From contig JAFLBS010000005.1 of the NCBI GenBank assembly GCA_017303755.1, positions 241,748 through 305,747 on the forward strand: a stretch of 64,000 nt of DNA, given 5' to 3'. The notes under the pieces are model-generated. The model had not been told where the DNA came from and searched no databases. It saw only the letters and a program-made list of their open reading frames with translations. Every line of letters starts with the position of its first letter. The stretch's first letter is position 1. Shown one piece after another: positions 9,231 to 17,446 of this stretch. The translations under genes were made by a program, and so were the position numbers. Source of the DNA: Flavobacteriales bacterium. GTDB lineage: Bacteria; Bacteroidota; Bacteroidia; Flavobacteriales; Flavobacteriaceae.

Positions 9231-9270
9231 CCGTACGTTGTGTGTTATGATTGTGTTGTGCACTCTGCCC

Positions 9271-9366
9271 TAGCCCCGATTGCAACGAAAATCCTTTTTA
9301 TTTTTGGTGCGAGGCACGAGCAATCAAAAATAAAAAGATTGCAGTGGAAAGCGGGAAATAGCTTCT
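9271..9366 (+). repeat. Dispersed structured repeat, TAGCCCCGATT to GCGGGAA type (copy 1)
   Basis: The element starts TAGCCCCGATT and ends AAAGCGGGAAATAGC. Inside, ATCCTTTTTATTTTTG pairs with CAAAAATAAAAAGATT as a long hairpin whose loop contains GCGAGGCACGAGC. A second element with the same ends lies inverted at 53551-53648. No ORF of note. Confidence 0.65.
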
Positions 9367-9417
9367 AAAACTTATCAAAATTTATAAACAGATTGCTTCT
9401 CAGGCTCGCAATGACTT

Positions 9418-9450
9418 AAAAAAAAGCCGCTACTAATAAAAGTAACGGCT
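9418..9450 (-). terminator. rpmH terminator
   Basis: On the minus strand GCCGTTACT pairs with AGTAGCGGC around TTTATT and is followed by a T8 tract; it lies 24 bp past the rpmH stop. Confidence 0.8.
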
Positions 9451-9473
9451 TGATATTGATTGAATGCGAATCA

Positions 9474-9635
9474 TTATTTTTTGTGTCTTGGTTCGCAAGA
9501 AACTGTCAATTTATGTCTTCCTTTAGCTCTACGACGCGCAAGGACCTTTCTTCCATTTGCAGAAGCCATTCTGTCCATAAATCCGTGTTTATTTCTTCTT
9601 TTTCTTTTCGATGGTTGAAACGTTCTTTTGCTCAT
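9474..9635 (-). CDS. rpmH: 50S ribosomal protein L34
   Basis: The translation is 53 residues beginning [19 protein letters not shown] and ending [10 protein letters not shown], a clear match to bacterial L34, with the conserved block [18 protein letters not shown]. It is a basic protein of the large ribosomal subunit. A longer open frame on the opposite strand over the same bases is a coding shadow. The gene has a textbook flavobacterial promoter about 60 bp upstream and its own terminator, so it is monocistronic here. The dnaA/rnpA neighbours seen in many phyla are absent. Confidence 0.97.
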   Translation of the reverse strand: MSKRTFQPSKRKRRNKHGFMDRMASANGRKVLARRRAKGRHKLTVSCEPRHKK

Positions 9636-9693
9636 TGCTTTTTATCTTTAAATCGTGTACTATTCGTTTTAGAGGTCTTTTTAAAACCGAGTG

Positions 9694-9723
9694 CAAATAT
9701 ACAACGATTTTTATTACTTGCAA
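9694..9723 (-). promoter_or_regulatory. rpmH promoter, TTG-N19-TATATTTG
   Basis: On the minus strand TTG (9723-9721), 19 bases, then TATATTTG (9701-9694): an exact match to the Bacteroidota housekeeping-sigma consensus upstream of a ribosomal protein gene. Confidence 0.85.
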
Positions 9724-9757
9724 GTAGTTTTTTAAAAATATTTTAAATTCTATTTAT

Positions 9758-9765
9758 TATCTTTG
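9758..9765 (+). promoter_or_regulatory. -7 box for the 9787 gene
   Basis: TATCTTTG, 21 bp before the ATG at 9787. It overlaps the TTG at 9763, which argues against that TTG being a start codon. Confidence 0.65.
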
Positions 9766-9786
9766 CGACCTTATAATTACACTATT

Positions 9787-10302
9787 ATGTTTCACAGAAA
9801 TATCAAATTAATTTTAGTCGCTCTTATTATAGTGGCAGCCGTTTGGCAATTTACCGAAAGTAACATTGGAAACGGGATTTTCCTGATTTTTTTATCGTTG
9901 GTTCCGTTGTTTCTTTACTTTAAAAATGAATTTATTTTATTGGCTTTTTTACAATTGAGAAAGCAAAATTTTGATGGCGCTAAGAAATGGTTGTCCAAAA
10001 TTTCGAATCCGGAAACGGCTTTGGTTCAAAAACAACAAGGTTATTACAACTATTTGCAAGGATTGATGTTGTCGCAAACGAATTTACTTCAAGCTGAAAA
10101 ATTCTTCAAAAAAGCAATTGAATTGGGATTGAATATGGACATGGATTTGGCCGTAGCAAAATTAAATTTAGCTGGTGTTGCAATGTCACGAAGAAGAAAA
10201 TTAGAAGCTACTAATTTGATTGCAGAAGTTAAGAGATTAGACAAACAAGGCATGTTGAAAGATCAGATTGTGATGATGAAGGAGCAGTTGAAGAAGATTT
10301 AA
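9787..10302 (+). CDS. Membrane-anchored TPR-like hypothetical protein
   Basis: A 171-aa protein of unknown function. Two hydrophobic segments lie at about 8-22 (LILVALIIVAAVWQF) and 31-46 (GIFLIFLSLVPLFLYF). A soluble helical part follows with TPR-like helix pairs: GYYNYLQGLMLSQTNLLQAEKFFKKAIELG and LAVAKLNLAGVAMSRRRKLEA. Such proteins usually act as membrane-bound adaptors, but no partner is evident. The ATG at 9787 is preferred over an upstream in-frame TTG because the promoter -7 box overlaps that TTG. It is divergent from rpmH. Confidence 0.75.
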   Translation: MFHRNIKLILVALIIVAAVWQFTESNIGNGIFLIFLSLVPLFLYFKNEFILLAFLQLRKQNFDGAKKWLSKISNPETALVQKQQGYYNYLQGLMLSQTNLLQAEKFFKKAIELGLNMDMDLAVAKLNLAGVAMSRRRKLEATNLIAEVKRLDKQGMLKDQIVMMKEQLKKI

Positions 10303-10306
10303 TTTT

Positions 10307-10433
10307 GTTTCAAGTTTCAAGTTTCAAGTTAATTTACGTAAAAAAGTCTTAAAATCAATTGGCAAACAACCTCTTGATGTTAAGACTTTTCTTTTTTGTT
10401 TAGTTTTTCAACTTGAAACTTGAAACCTGAAAC
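10307..10433. repeat. Long-arm inverted repeat GTTTCAAGTTTCAAG
   Basis: GTTTCAAG repeats at 10307-10330 are the reverse complement (23 of 24) of 10410-10433. A 21-base part of the right arm, TTGAAACTTGAAACCTGAAAC less its first base, recurs at 49487-49506. Confidence 0.75.
10341..10395. terminator. Hairpin nested in the inverted repeat, possible terminator
   Basis: AAAAGTCTTAA pairs with TTAAGACTTTT over a 27-base loop and is followed by CTTTTTTG; it lies between two convergent genes. Confidence 0.5.
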
Positions 10434-10438
10434 AACTC

Positions 10439-11320
10439 TTAATATCCTTCCGTAGGAATCTCAATCACATACAACTTCTTAGTTGGATTAGGCAATTTCT
10501 TGTCGCGCAACCACGGGTTGTGTAGTTTTAATATTTTATAATTGATTCCTTGTGTTTTAGCGAAACTTGCTAGATCATTTATAGTAGAATCAACTTCTAC
10601 TTTTTTGGTGGGAAGCAGTTCGTACAAATCGTCTTTGTTTACTGCGAATCCGAAATTTTGCGGACGCTCCATGATTTGTTTTAGCGCATGAATTCGGAAT
10701 ACATAACGTGAGGTTTCTTCATTGAGTAATAAATCGTAGTAATTATCTACTTTTTGTGACTCCATTTGATTGGAAATTCCGGCCATTCCAGCATTGTACG
10801 ATGCCGCAGCCAATGTCCAACTTCCGAATTTTTCTTTGGCTTTCAGCAAATATTTACAAGCTGCATGAGTTGATTTTACTAAATGATAGCGTTCATCAAC
10901 GGTTGACGTTACTTCCATTCCGCTTTCTTTAGCTGTTCCTTCCATAAATTGCCAAAAACCTCGTGCTCCAGCTGATGAAACAGCATTGGTTAACGAACTT
11001 TCGATTACAGCTAAATATTTGAAATCGTCTGGAACATTGTATTCTTTCAGTATCGGTTCGATTACAGGAAACGCGCGATTCGCTCTTTTAATAATTAGAA
11101 TAGTAGACGAATGCAAATTGGCATTGACTAACAATTCGCGTTCAAAACGTTCTTTCACATCGTAGACTTCCAAAGGCGCTTTTTCATTGGCAAAACTCAC
11201 GTCTGCTGGAACATACATCGACGAACCCAAGTGAACTTCTTCTCTATCTACACTGTAAACCAACACACTACTCAAGACCACTATCAATGCGGCCAACCCA
11301 AAATACTTTAATCGTTTCAT
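10439..11320 (-). CDS. Lytic transglycosylase (SLT/MltD-like)
   Basis: Predicted peptidoglycan-cleaving enzyme exported to the periplasm. MKRLKYFGLAALIVVLSSV is a signal or anchor segment, which fixes the start at 11320 rather than in-frame ATGs at 11326 and 11350. The SLT domain begins around residue 95 with the catalytic Glu in FKYLAVIESSL, then SAGARGFWQFM, LKAKEKFGSWTLAAASYNAG and the AAASYNAG motif typical of the fold. The C-terminal ~60 residues (DLASFAKTQGINYKILKLHNPWL) look like a degenerate LysM-type cell-wall-binding module. An alpha/beta hydrolase gene lies 47 bp upstream on the same strand. Confidence 0.88.
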   Translation of the reverse strand: MKRLKYFGLAALIVVLSSVLVYSVDREEVHLGSSMYVPADVSFANEKAPLEVYDVKERFERELLVNANLHSSTILIIKRANRAFPVIEPILKEYNVPDDFKYLAVIESSLTNAVSSAGARGFWQFMEGTAKESGMEVTSTVDERYHLVKSTHAACKYLLKAKEKFGSWTLAAASYNAGMAGISNQMESQKVDNYYDLLLNEETSRYVFRIHALKQIMERPQNFGFAVNKDDLYELLPTKKVEVDSTINDLASFAKTQGINYKILKLHNPWLRDKKLPNPTKKLYVIEIPTEGY

Positions 11321-11367
11321 AATCATTTTCTTTGCTATTGCAATATACAAAAACCAGACCGAAAAGC

Positions 11368-12027
11368 CTACTCTTCTGTAATAATTTTTGGCAAATTAGC
11401 ATTAAACCATTTGTATTTGCTGAGAATCATGGCGTGAGTTCCGCCTTTTACCTTAATATAGTCTTTGATGTGTTTTACTGGAAAAACTTCATCCGCATCT
11501 CCGTGAATATGAATTACATTGGGATCACATTTTGCTCGTTCCCAACACATCATGTTTTCTAATGCCCAATCAAGATAGTTTTTATCGCGAACATGCAGGT
11601 ACTTTTCATATAACTTTAATTTGCGTTTTAAATTATCTCCAAAGGCGTATTTGACAAACTTTTCAACGTCTTTCAGCCAACTCGTCGGCAATAATTTGTA
11701 GGCTTTGGTTGTTTTGGCGATTTTCATACGACGTGGCAATTCGGAAGTCGATTTCACACTCGATATAATAATCAATTTTCGAAGTTTTAAAAAGACTGCC
11801 ATTTCCTGAACCATAACTCCACCAAACGAAACTCCAATCAACACAGCGTTGTCATGTTTTACCTCTGAAGCCATTCTTTTAGCGTACTGTTGAATTGTTT
11901 CTTTACTTTTTGGCAACTTCCAAGGAATAAAAACTACCTCGAATTGTTCGGCTGGCAAACTGATGTTTTCAAAAATAGTTGTGTTGGCTGCCATGCCAGG
12001 CACAAAATAAACTGGGATTTTATTCAT
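11368..12027 (-). CDS. Alpha/beta hydrolase
   Basis: A 219-aa cytoplasmic hydrolase. The nucleophile elbow is GVSFGG, the acid is likely Asp in HGDADEVFP and the catalytic His is in GGTHAMILSKY. The cap region contains the helical stretch TKAYKLLPTSWLKDVEKFVKYAFG. The substrate cannot be inferred; these small hydrolases include esterases and thioesterases. It is probably co-transcribed with the downstream transglycosylase gene, though a functional link is not evident. Confidence 0.8.
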   Translation of the reverse strand: MNKIPVYFVPGMAANTTIFENISLPAEQFEVVFIPWKLPKSKETIQQYAKRMASEVKHDNAVLIGVSFGGVMVQEMAVFLKLRKLIIISSVKSTSELPRRMKIAKTTKAYKLLPTSWLKDVEKFVKYAFGDNLKRKLKLYEKYLHVRDKNYLDWALENMMCWERAKCDPNVIHIHGDADEVFPVKHIKDYIKVKGGTHAMILSKYKWFNANLPKIITEE

Positions 12028-12105
12028 TTTTAACGTACTAAATTCGATTAATCAATATATTATTCCGAAATTTGCCTAAAATTAAAATATTTGATTGAAT
12101 TGATT

Positions 12106-12417
12106 ATGGAAACACCGTTAATTTTAGAAAAGATGGAAATTAAAGACAACACATTTGCTAGGCAATTTGAGACTTTGATTGATGGGAAGATGATTTCAGT
12201 GGAATATTCATTTCAAGAGAAAAAAATATTCCTCACTAGAATCAATACTTTTGAAGGTTTTGAAAATGAAGAATTTATCTCTGATTTGTTAAAAAATATT
12301 ATGGAGATTGCTTATGAGCGCAAATTAAAAGTAGTTCCTATTTTACCGAAAATCGCAACTTTTATGAGAAAGAATACGACTTATCGCGATTTATTACCTC
12401 CGGGAATTAAGATATAA
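12106..12417 (+). CDS. YjdJ-type GNAT N-acetyltransferase
   Basis: A short protein (103 aa) of the small GCN5-related acetyltransferase group sometimes called the YjdJ type. The N-terminus carries beta strands (NTFARQFETLIDGKMISVEYSFQEKKIFLTRINTF) and the conserved end reads ISDLLKNIMEIAYERKLKVVPILPKIATFMRKN. This matches the family feature of a helix, a V-x-P-x-C/L strand and an aromatic end. ATG at 12106 is preferred to the upstream 12091 alternative because METPLILEK fits the family N-terminus. Substrate unknown. Confidence 0.7.
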   Translation: METPLILEKMEIKDNTFARQFETLIDGKMISVEYSFQEKKIFLTRINTFEGFENEEFISDLLKNIMEIAYERKLKVVPILPKIATFMRKNTTYRDLLPPGIKI

Positions 12418-12438
12418 GTTACAATTTCGAATCATAAA

Positions 12439-12487
12439 ACAAATTCCAAATTCCGTTTTCATTATGAAAAAAGGGTTTGGAATTTGT
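12439..12487. repeat. Perfect 12-bp inverted repeat of AATTCCAAA type
   Basis: ACAAATTCCAAA (12439-12450) and TTTGGAATTTGT (12476-12487) are perfectly complementary. A related, longer hairpin sits at 50311-50349. Confidence 0.75.
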
Positions 12488-12515
12488 CTTTTAAGAAAAT
12501 TAGTATATTTATCAA

Positions 12516-12857
12516 ATGAACTCCGACGATTTAAATTCAAAAATTATTGCTTTTTTCGAAACCATCGAGAAGTACTATGGCTGCAAAACCGAAGTTTCTG
12601 AAGGATTGTTTTCGGAGATGGATGATATTGATGCGGAACTTACTACGTGGAATTTATCTGAATTTGATTTGGTTCGCTCAGCTTATCGAAAAAATGGATT
12701 GAAATTTATGATGGAAGGCAAAAACCGTTACTATGAAGTTTCAGCCGATAAAATCATCAACTTCAAACAACCCGGCAGACATAAGTATGAATTTATTGAA
12801 CAATACAGTGAGACCGTTTTTCGAATTACAAAGATTCGGTTTCATTCGAAATACTAA
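12516..12857 (+). CDS. Hypothetical protein, 113 aa
   Basis: Small acidic protein starting MNSDDLNSKIIAFFETIEKYYG; no signal peptide, membrane segment or recognised domain. The C-terminal third (YEVSADKIINFKQPGRHKY, RITKIRFHSKY) is basic and beta-rich. Its codon use and AT content look like those of its neighbours. It stands alone after a hairpin repeat and is followed by a 315-bp gene-free stretch. I cannot assign a function. Confidence 0.55.
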   Translation: MNSDDLNSKIIAFFETIEKYYGCKTEVSEGLFSEMDDIDAELTTWNLSEFDLVRSAYRKNGLKFMMEGKNRYYEVSADKIINFKQPGRHKYEFIEQYSETVFRITKIRFHSKY

Positions 12858-13172
12858 AGGAAAAATTCCAAAAAGCAAATTACAAATAACAAAATTGCCA
12901 ATCGGATTATTGCGGATATGTTCGAACAAAATCAACATTGATTATTTCACAATGAATAAAGCAGAATTTTGAATAAAGTTCAATTTTTACAATTATTCAT
13001 CTTGCTCATCCTCAGTAATTACATAGTGTTTGTAAATTTTTATCAATAGACAAAAATCTTGGCATCAAATTTGAATTAGCCAAAAAAGAGATAATTTTTA
13101 AGGTAAATCCGGAATGCCAGAAATTATTTCGAGTACAAAAATCAATCACAAATTTCTAAAACCTTTTATTAA
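12858..13172. other. Gene-free stretch with degenerate repeat
   Basis: The first ~45 bases (AAATTCCAAAAAGCAAATTACAAATAACAAAATTGCC) belong to the same degenerate CAAAT/CCAAA repeat type as 50281-50324. The rest is AT-rich upstream sequence of the VWA gene, in which I see no clear promoter consensus. Confidence 0.5.
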
Positions 13173-14729
13173 ATGAAAAAGTATCCTTTTTATTTAACGG
13201 CATTCCTATTGCTTTTTTTGACCCATTGCAAAAACGCAGAAAACTTAGAATCCGAAACAAGCATAATTACTGATGCTACACAAGAACTTGCTCTACCTGA
13301 AGATTTTCAGGATGTTACTACCACTAATGAGAACACTGAAAGTTATGCTGAATGGACCGAAAACCCTTTTGAATCGCCTGTAAAAGCGCCGCTTTCTACT
13401 TTTTCCATTGATATTGATAATGCTTCGTACACCAACATCAGACGATTCATCAACAATGGACAAAAAGTTCCTAAAGACGCAGTTCGTGTCGAAGAAATGG
13501 TGAATTTCTTTAAATACAATTACCCACAACCTACCGACGAACATCCGTTTTCAATTACTACTGAGTACAGTGAAAGTCCGTGGAATTCCAAACACAAACT
13601 GCTTAAAATTGGCTTGCAAGGAAAAACCATTACGACATCCAATTTGCCCGCTTCCAACCTTGTTTTTTTAGTTGATGTTTCAGGTTCGATGAGCGATGAA
13701 AACAAATTACCTTTATTAAAAAGATCAATGGAAGTTTTGGTGAAAGAACTCAGAGCTAAAGACAAAGTAAGCATCGTGGTGTACGCGGGTTCGGCTGGAG
13801 TAGTTTTGGAGCCAACTTCTGGAAGTGAAAAAAGAGCCATCATCAATGCTTTTGATGAACTTGAAGCTGGAGGAAGCACCGCTGGCGGAGAAGGAATCGA
13901 ATTGGCCTATAAAATTGCTCAAGAAAATTTCATCAAAGACGGAAATAATCGTGTAATCATAGCAACTGACGGTGATTTTAACGTAGGCATGTCGTCGGAC
14001 AATGAAATGGAAGATTTGATTGAAGAAAAAAGAAAATCGGGTGTATTTTTAACCGTTTTAGGCTTTGGAATGGGCAATTACAAAGACAGCAAAATGGAAA
14101 TTTTGGCTGATAAAGGAAACGGAAATTACGCGTACATCGATAACATTCAAGAAGCCAATCGATTTTTAGGAAAAGAATTCAAAGGTTCGATGTTTGCCAT
14201 TGCAAAAGATGTAAAAATCCAAATTGAATTCAATCCTAAACATGTTCAAGCGTATCGTTTAATTGGGTATGAAAACCGAAAACTCAATGCTGAAGATTTT
14301 AAAAACGATGCTATTGATGCAGGCGAATTAGGAAGTGGTCACTCGGTAACTGCTTTGTATGAAATTATTCCAACCGGAGTTGAAAGCAGTTTTGTTCCAT
14401 CTGATTTAAAATACACCAAAGTACAATTGGAGGAAGGCAATTATGATGAAGAGCTAGCCACCATCAAATTCAGATACAAAAAACCAAATGGCGAGAAAAG
14501 TATTGAAATGATTAAAACAATTGAAGACCAATCGGTTGCTTTAAGTAGTTGTACGCCAGATTTTAAATTCAGTTCAGCAGTAGCTTGGTTCGGACTTACA
14601 TTAAGAGAATCGAAATTGATTTCAAACACTTCACCTGATGCCATAAAAAAACTGGCTCGCTCTGGACTATCCAATGATGAAGACGGTTATCGTTCCGAAT
14701 TCATCCGACTGGTAGAATCTGTAAATTAA
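13173..14729 (+). CDS. VWA-domain lipoprotein (YfbK-like)
   Basis: A 518-aa lipoprotein. The signal is MKKYPFYLTAFLLLFLTHC with the lipobox cysteine at about 19. A N-terminal domain found in YfbK-type proteins (PFESPVKAPLSTFSIDIDNASYTNIRRFI, VRVEEMVNFFKYNYPQP) precedes a von Willebrand A domain. The MIDAS metal site DVSGSMS lies near residue 170, with the TDGDFN element further on. The C-terminal half is a DUF3520-like region (SAVAWFGLTLRESK, DGYRSEFIRLVE). Such proteins are thought to scaffold envelope complexes through metal-dependent binding. Monocistronic. Confidence 0.88.
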   Translation: MKKYPFYLTAFLLLFLTHCKNAENLESETSIITDATQELALPEDFQDVTTTNENTESYAEWTENPFESPVKAPLSTFSIDIDNASYTNIRRFINNGQKVPKDAVRVEEMVNFFKYNYPQPTDEHPFSITTEYSESPWNSKHKLLKIGLQGKTITTSNLPASNLVFLVDVSGSMSDENKLPLLKRSMEVLVKELRAKDKVSIVVYAGSAGVVLEPTSGSEKRAIINAFDELEAGGSTAGGEGIELAYKIAQENFIKDGNNRVIIATDGDFNVGMSSDNEMEDLIEEKRKSGVFLTVLGFGMGNYKDSKMEILADKGNGNYAYIDNIQEANRFLGKEFKGSMFAIAKDVKIQIEFNPKHVQAYRLIGYENRKLNAEDFKNDAIDAGELGSGHSVTALYEIIPTGVESSFVPSDLKYTKVQLEEGNYDEELATIKFRYKKPNGEKSIEMIKTIEDQSVALSSCTPDFKFSSAVAWFGLTLRESKLISNTSPDAIKKLARSGLSNDEDGYRSEFIRLVESVN

Positions 14730-14736
14730 TCCCAAC

Positions 14737-14773
14737 AAAAAACCCTGAAACAATAATTATTTCAGGGTTTTTA
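14737..14773. terminator. Bidirectional intrinsic terminator
   Basis: AAAACCCTGAAA pairs with TTTCAGGGTTTT around CAATAATTA, between the convergent VWA and mtaB genes. Confidence 0.85.
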
Positions 14774-16102
14774 TTATACTTCAACGGAGATGAACTCCAT
14801 TCGAACACTTCCGTCTTCATCAATATGCGTCAATCGAATATCATGTAATGTATTGACCAATTCTGGATTCCACGGTGTTTTTACTTTGACATAATTTTCG
14901 GTAAATCCATGAATGTATCCTTCTTTATTTTCACCTTCAAAAAGTACGGTACGATTGGTTCCTATTTGACTTTCATAAAAGGCACGGCGCTTTTTTACTG
15001 AAAGTCCGCGTAGCATTTTACTTCGTTTTGATCGCACATTCATCGGCACAACATCAACCATTTCAGCGGCTTCGGTATTGTCTCTTTCAGAATAGGTAAA
15101 AACGTGTAAGTACGAAATATCCAAATCGTTCAAGAAATGATAGGTTTCTAAAAAATGTTCATCGGTTTCACCTGGAAAGCCAACAATTACATCCACACCA
15201 ATACATGCATGAGGCATTACTTCACGGATTTTAGCAATTCGGTCCGAATACAATTCACGTTGATAACGGCGTTTCATTTTTCCTAAAATTTCATTGCTTC
15301 CACTTTGCAACGGAATGTGAAAATGCGGAACAAAAGTGCGACTTTTCGAAACAAACTCAATGGTTTCGTTTTTCAACAAATTGGGCTCGATTGATGAAAT
15401 TCGCAAACGCTCAATTCCTTCCACTTCATCCAAGGCTTTTACTAAGTCAAGAAAAGTATGTTCGTGTTTTTTATTCCCGAACTCACCTTTTCCATAATCC
15501 CCAATGTTTACGCCGGTAAGTACTATTTCCTTGATGTTCTGCTGTGAAATTTCGTAAGCATTTTTCAATACATTATCCAAAGCATCACTTCTCGAAATTC
15601 CGCGTGCCAAAGGAATTGTACAATACGTACATTTATAATCACAACCATCTTGCACTTTCAAAAACGCTCGCGTTCGATCTCCAATAGAATAACTTCCTAC
15701 ATAAAAATCGGCTTCTTCAATTTCGCAGGAATGTACTTCACCCATGTCGTTTTTCGACAAATCGTTGATGTAATCGGTGATTTTGAATTTTTCAGTGGCA
15801 CCTAACACGAGGTCAACTCCATCAACAGCAGCTAGTTCTTCAGGTTTTAATTGAGCATAACAGCCCACTGCGGCAACAAAAGCTTTATCGTTTAGTTTAA
15901 GTGCTTTTTTTACAACTTGTTTGAATTGTTTATCTGCATTTTCGGTAACCGAACAGGTATTGATAACGTAGATGTCGGCGACTTCTTCAAAGTCAACACG
16001 ATCAAAACCTTCGTCTTGAAAACTTCTCGCGATAGTAGAGGTTTCGGAGAAATTCAATTTACAGCCTAAAGTATAAAAGGCTACTCTTTTTTTTGTATCC
16101 AT
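14774..16102 (-). CDS. mtaB: tRNA t6A37 methylthiotransferase MtaB
   Basis: Radical-SAM methylthiotransferase that converts t6A37 to ms2t6A in ANN-decoding tRNAs. N-terminal UPF0004 domain with iron-sulfur cysteines in TLGCKLNFSE, INTCSVT and GCYAQL; the radical-SAM motif is CDYKCTYCTIP. A C-terminal TRAM-like domain (RTVLFEGENKEGYIHGFTENYVKV) follows. The TLGCKLN start and the missing MiaB-type features favour MtaB over MiaB or RimO. Start MDTKKRVAFYTLGC at 16102; an in-frame ATG four codons upstream is less likely. Confidence 0.92.
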   Translation of the reverse strand: MDTKKRVAFYTLGCKLNFSETSTIARSFQDEGFDRVDFEEVADIYVINTCSVTENADKQFKQVVKKALKLNDKAFVAAVGCYAQLKPEELAAVDGVDLVLGATEKFKITDYINDLSKNDMGEVHSCEIEEADFYVGSYSIGDRTRAFLKVQDGCDYKCTYCTIPLARGISRSDALDNVLKNAYEISQQNIKEIVLTGVNIGDYGKGEFGNKKHEHTFLDLVKALDEVEGIERLRISSIEPNLLKNETIEFVSKSRTFVPHFHIPLQSGSNEILGKMKRRYQRELYSDRIAKIREVMPHACIGVDVIVGFPGETDEHFLETYHFLNDLDISYLHVFTYSERDNTEAAEMVDVVPMNVRSKRSKMLRGLSVKKRRAFYESQIGTNRTVLFEGENKEGYIHGFTENYVKVKTPWNPELVNTLHDIRLTHIDEDGSVRMEFISVEV

Positions 16103-16186
16103 AAATAAGCTCAATTAATGAAATCGTTGTCAAAAAATTGAGAGTGCAAATATATTAATTATACAGATATAAATAGTTGGCAGTTG

Positions 16187-17080
16187 TTATTTAAATTTAG
16201 GCAAACCAATATTTTCCCTAGCTAGGTTTGTTGCCGCAGTATCGATTGGTGGAACATTTTTTATGGTTCCAAAGTAAGTAAAGTCAGTTTCTTCTTTTCT
16301 TACAACCTTCCTAACATCTAACATCCCAGCATACATAAAAGGGGGACATTTTCCCTTTTTAATTTCGTCAAATAAAATAGGTTGAATTTCTTTTACATAT
16401 TTATAACTAATATGCTTTAATAGTACAGATAATGCTACACCCGATAATTCATTGTCATTACTATGTCCTCCAATTAACTTAACAGTAGGAAACCCATATT
16501 TTTTTATAATAGAAACTGTTTTTAATTCGTTTATTCTATCAACTGAATCTATTTTTGTACTATTTTTAGTCTTTCTAATATCTATGTCTGACTTAAAAAT
16601 AGCAATAATTGAATCCCTCACATTCAGATTAATTCCTTTTAAAAAGTTATCGTATTTGATTTTCAAATCATGATCCTTAAATTTTGATTCTTTTTTAATT
16701 AAAACCCATAATGAATCTTTGTTATTTGCTAAATCAAATCCATAATCAGAAACCAAAATAGATATACAATTATTGATTTTATTGGTTTTTTTATATTTAA
16801 TAGCCAATTCACAATACAATTCAATTTCGTTCAGTGTTAAAGTATTTAACGGTTTGTAAATAGTGAATATACTATCTAAGAGTAGAAAACTTTTTTTATG
16901 CTCATTTACTTTATAAAACTCCTTTGCTTTTTCTACTGTCAAAAAATAGGGTATATAATTTTCACCTTTAAATTCATTCGCATGATTTGACACCTTAGTT
17001 TTGCAAGAGAAACATAGCATTATCACAATTATAATTATAAAAAACTGCTTAGAATTTTTTATTTTTTTATAGATTTTCAT
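16187..17080 (-). CDS. Putative lipoprotein, DUF6624-like
   Basis: A 297-aa lipoprotein: a Lys-rich N-terminus, then FFIIIIVIMLCFSC with a lipobox Cys near 26. Residues ~40-110 resemble TPR-type helices (VEKAKEFYKVNEHKKSFLLLDSIF). The C-terminal part has the pattern I-x-KYGFP-x(3)-LIGG-x(8)-ALSVLLKHIS, then FMYAGMLDVRKVVRKEETDFTYFGTI. This resembles DUF6624 proteins (K-YGWP ... QHA ... A-L-DR ... YGT), a tentative assignment by pattern only. The gene is more AT-rich than its neighbours, which may indicate recent acquisition. Confidence 0.6.
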   Translation of the reverse strand: MKIYKKIKNSKQFFIIIIVIMLCFSCKTKVSNHANEFKGENYIPYFLTVEKAKEFYKVNEHKKSFLLLDSIFTIYKPLNTLTLNEIELYCELAIKYKKTNKINNCISILVSDYGFDLANNKDSLWVLIKKESKFKDHDLKIKYDNFLKGINLNVRDSIIAIFKSDIDIRKTKNSTKIDSVDRINELKTVSIIKKYGFPTVKLIGGHSNDNELSGVALSVLLKHISYKYVKEIQPILFDEIKKGKCPPFMYAGMLDVRKVVRKEETDFTYFGTIKNVPPIDTAATNLARENIGLPKFK

Positions 17081-17446
17081 AGTAAGTATTTTTTTTTAAT
17101 CATTCAATGCAGTCTTTCCGCATTATACTTGAGAAGCAAACAAGCAATCTAGATGTTACCAAAAAATAGAAAATATAAATTTACTCACAATATTCATTTC
17201 CAAATTCAAATCTGATTAAAAAAATTCATCAAACTGACTTACTTTGCGCATAATACTAATAATTAACTCAATAAATGCATTTTCCTTAAGAAAAAAACTA
17301 CTAATTAATTTTATTTTCATCATATTAACTTTTTAATTAAAAATATTATGCTTTTAATCGATTAAATAGGCAACTAATCGATATTATAATTACAAACCAA
17401 CTAAAGAAGTTACATTTATTAGTATCAAAATGAAAATGAATTAATT
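17081..17446. other. AT-rich 366-bp upstream region of the 17447 gene
   Basis: No ORF and no terminator. The only structured part is the pair of ATCGAT boxes at 17357 and 17377 and a weak -7-like TACATTTA at 17411. Confidence 0.6.
17353..17418 (+). promoter_or_regulatory. Putative promoter with twin ATCGAT boxes
   Basis: TTTAATCGATTAAA is a 14-bp perfect palindrome (17353-17366). ATCGAT occurs at 17357 and again at 17377, exactly 20 bp apart. TACATTTA at 17411 is a near match to TAnnTTTG, 29 bp after the end of the second box's spacing point. The 60694 promoter has the same architecture. Confidence 0.5.

Noticed and set aside
9141-9263. 41-residue N-terminal extension of CarB
   Set aside because: The family begins at MPKDNSIKSV, and the extension is translated palindromic repeat.
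9450-9746. 98-aa plus-strand ORF
   Set aside because: It lies antisense to rpmH, whose 53-residue product matches L34 exactly, and over its consensus promoter.
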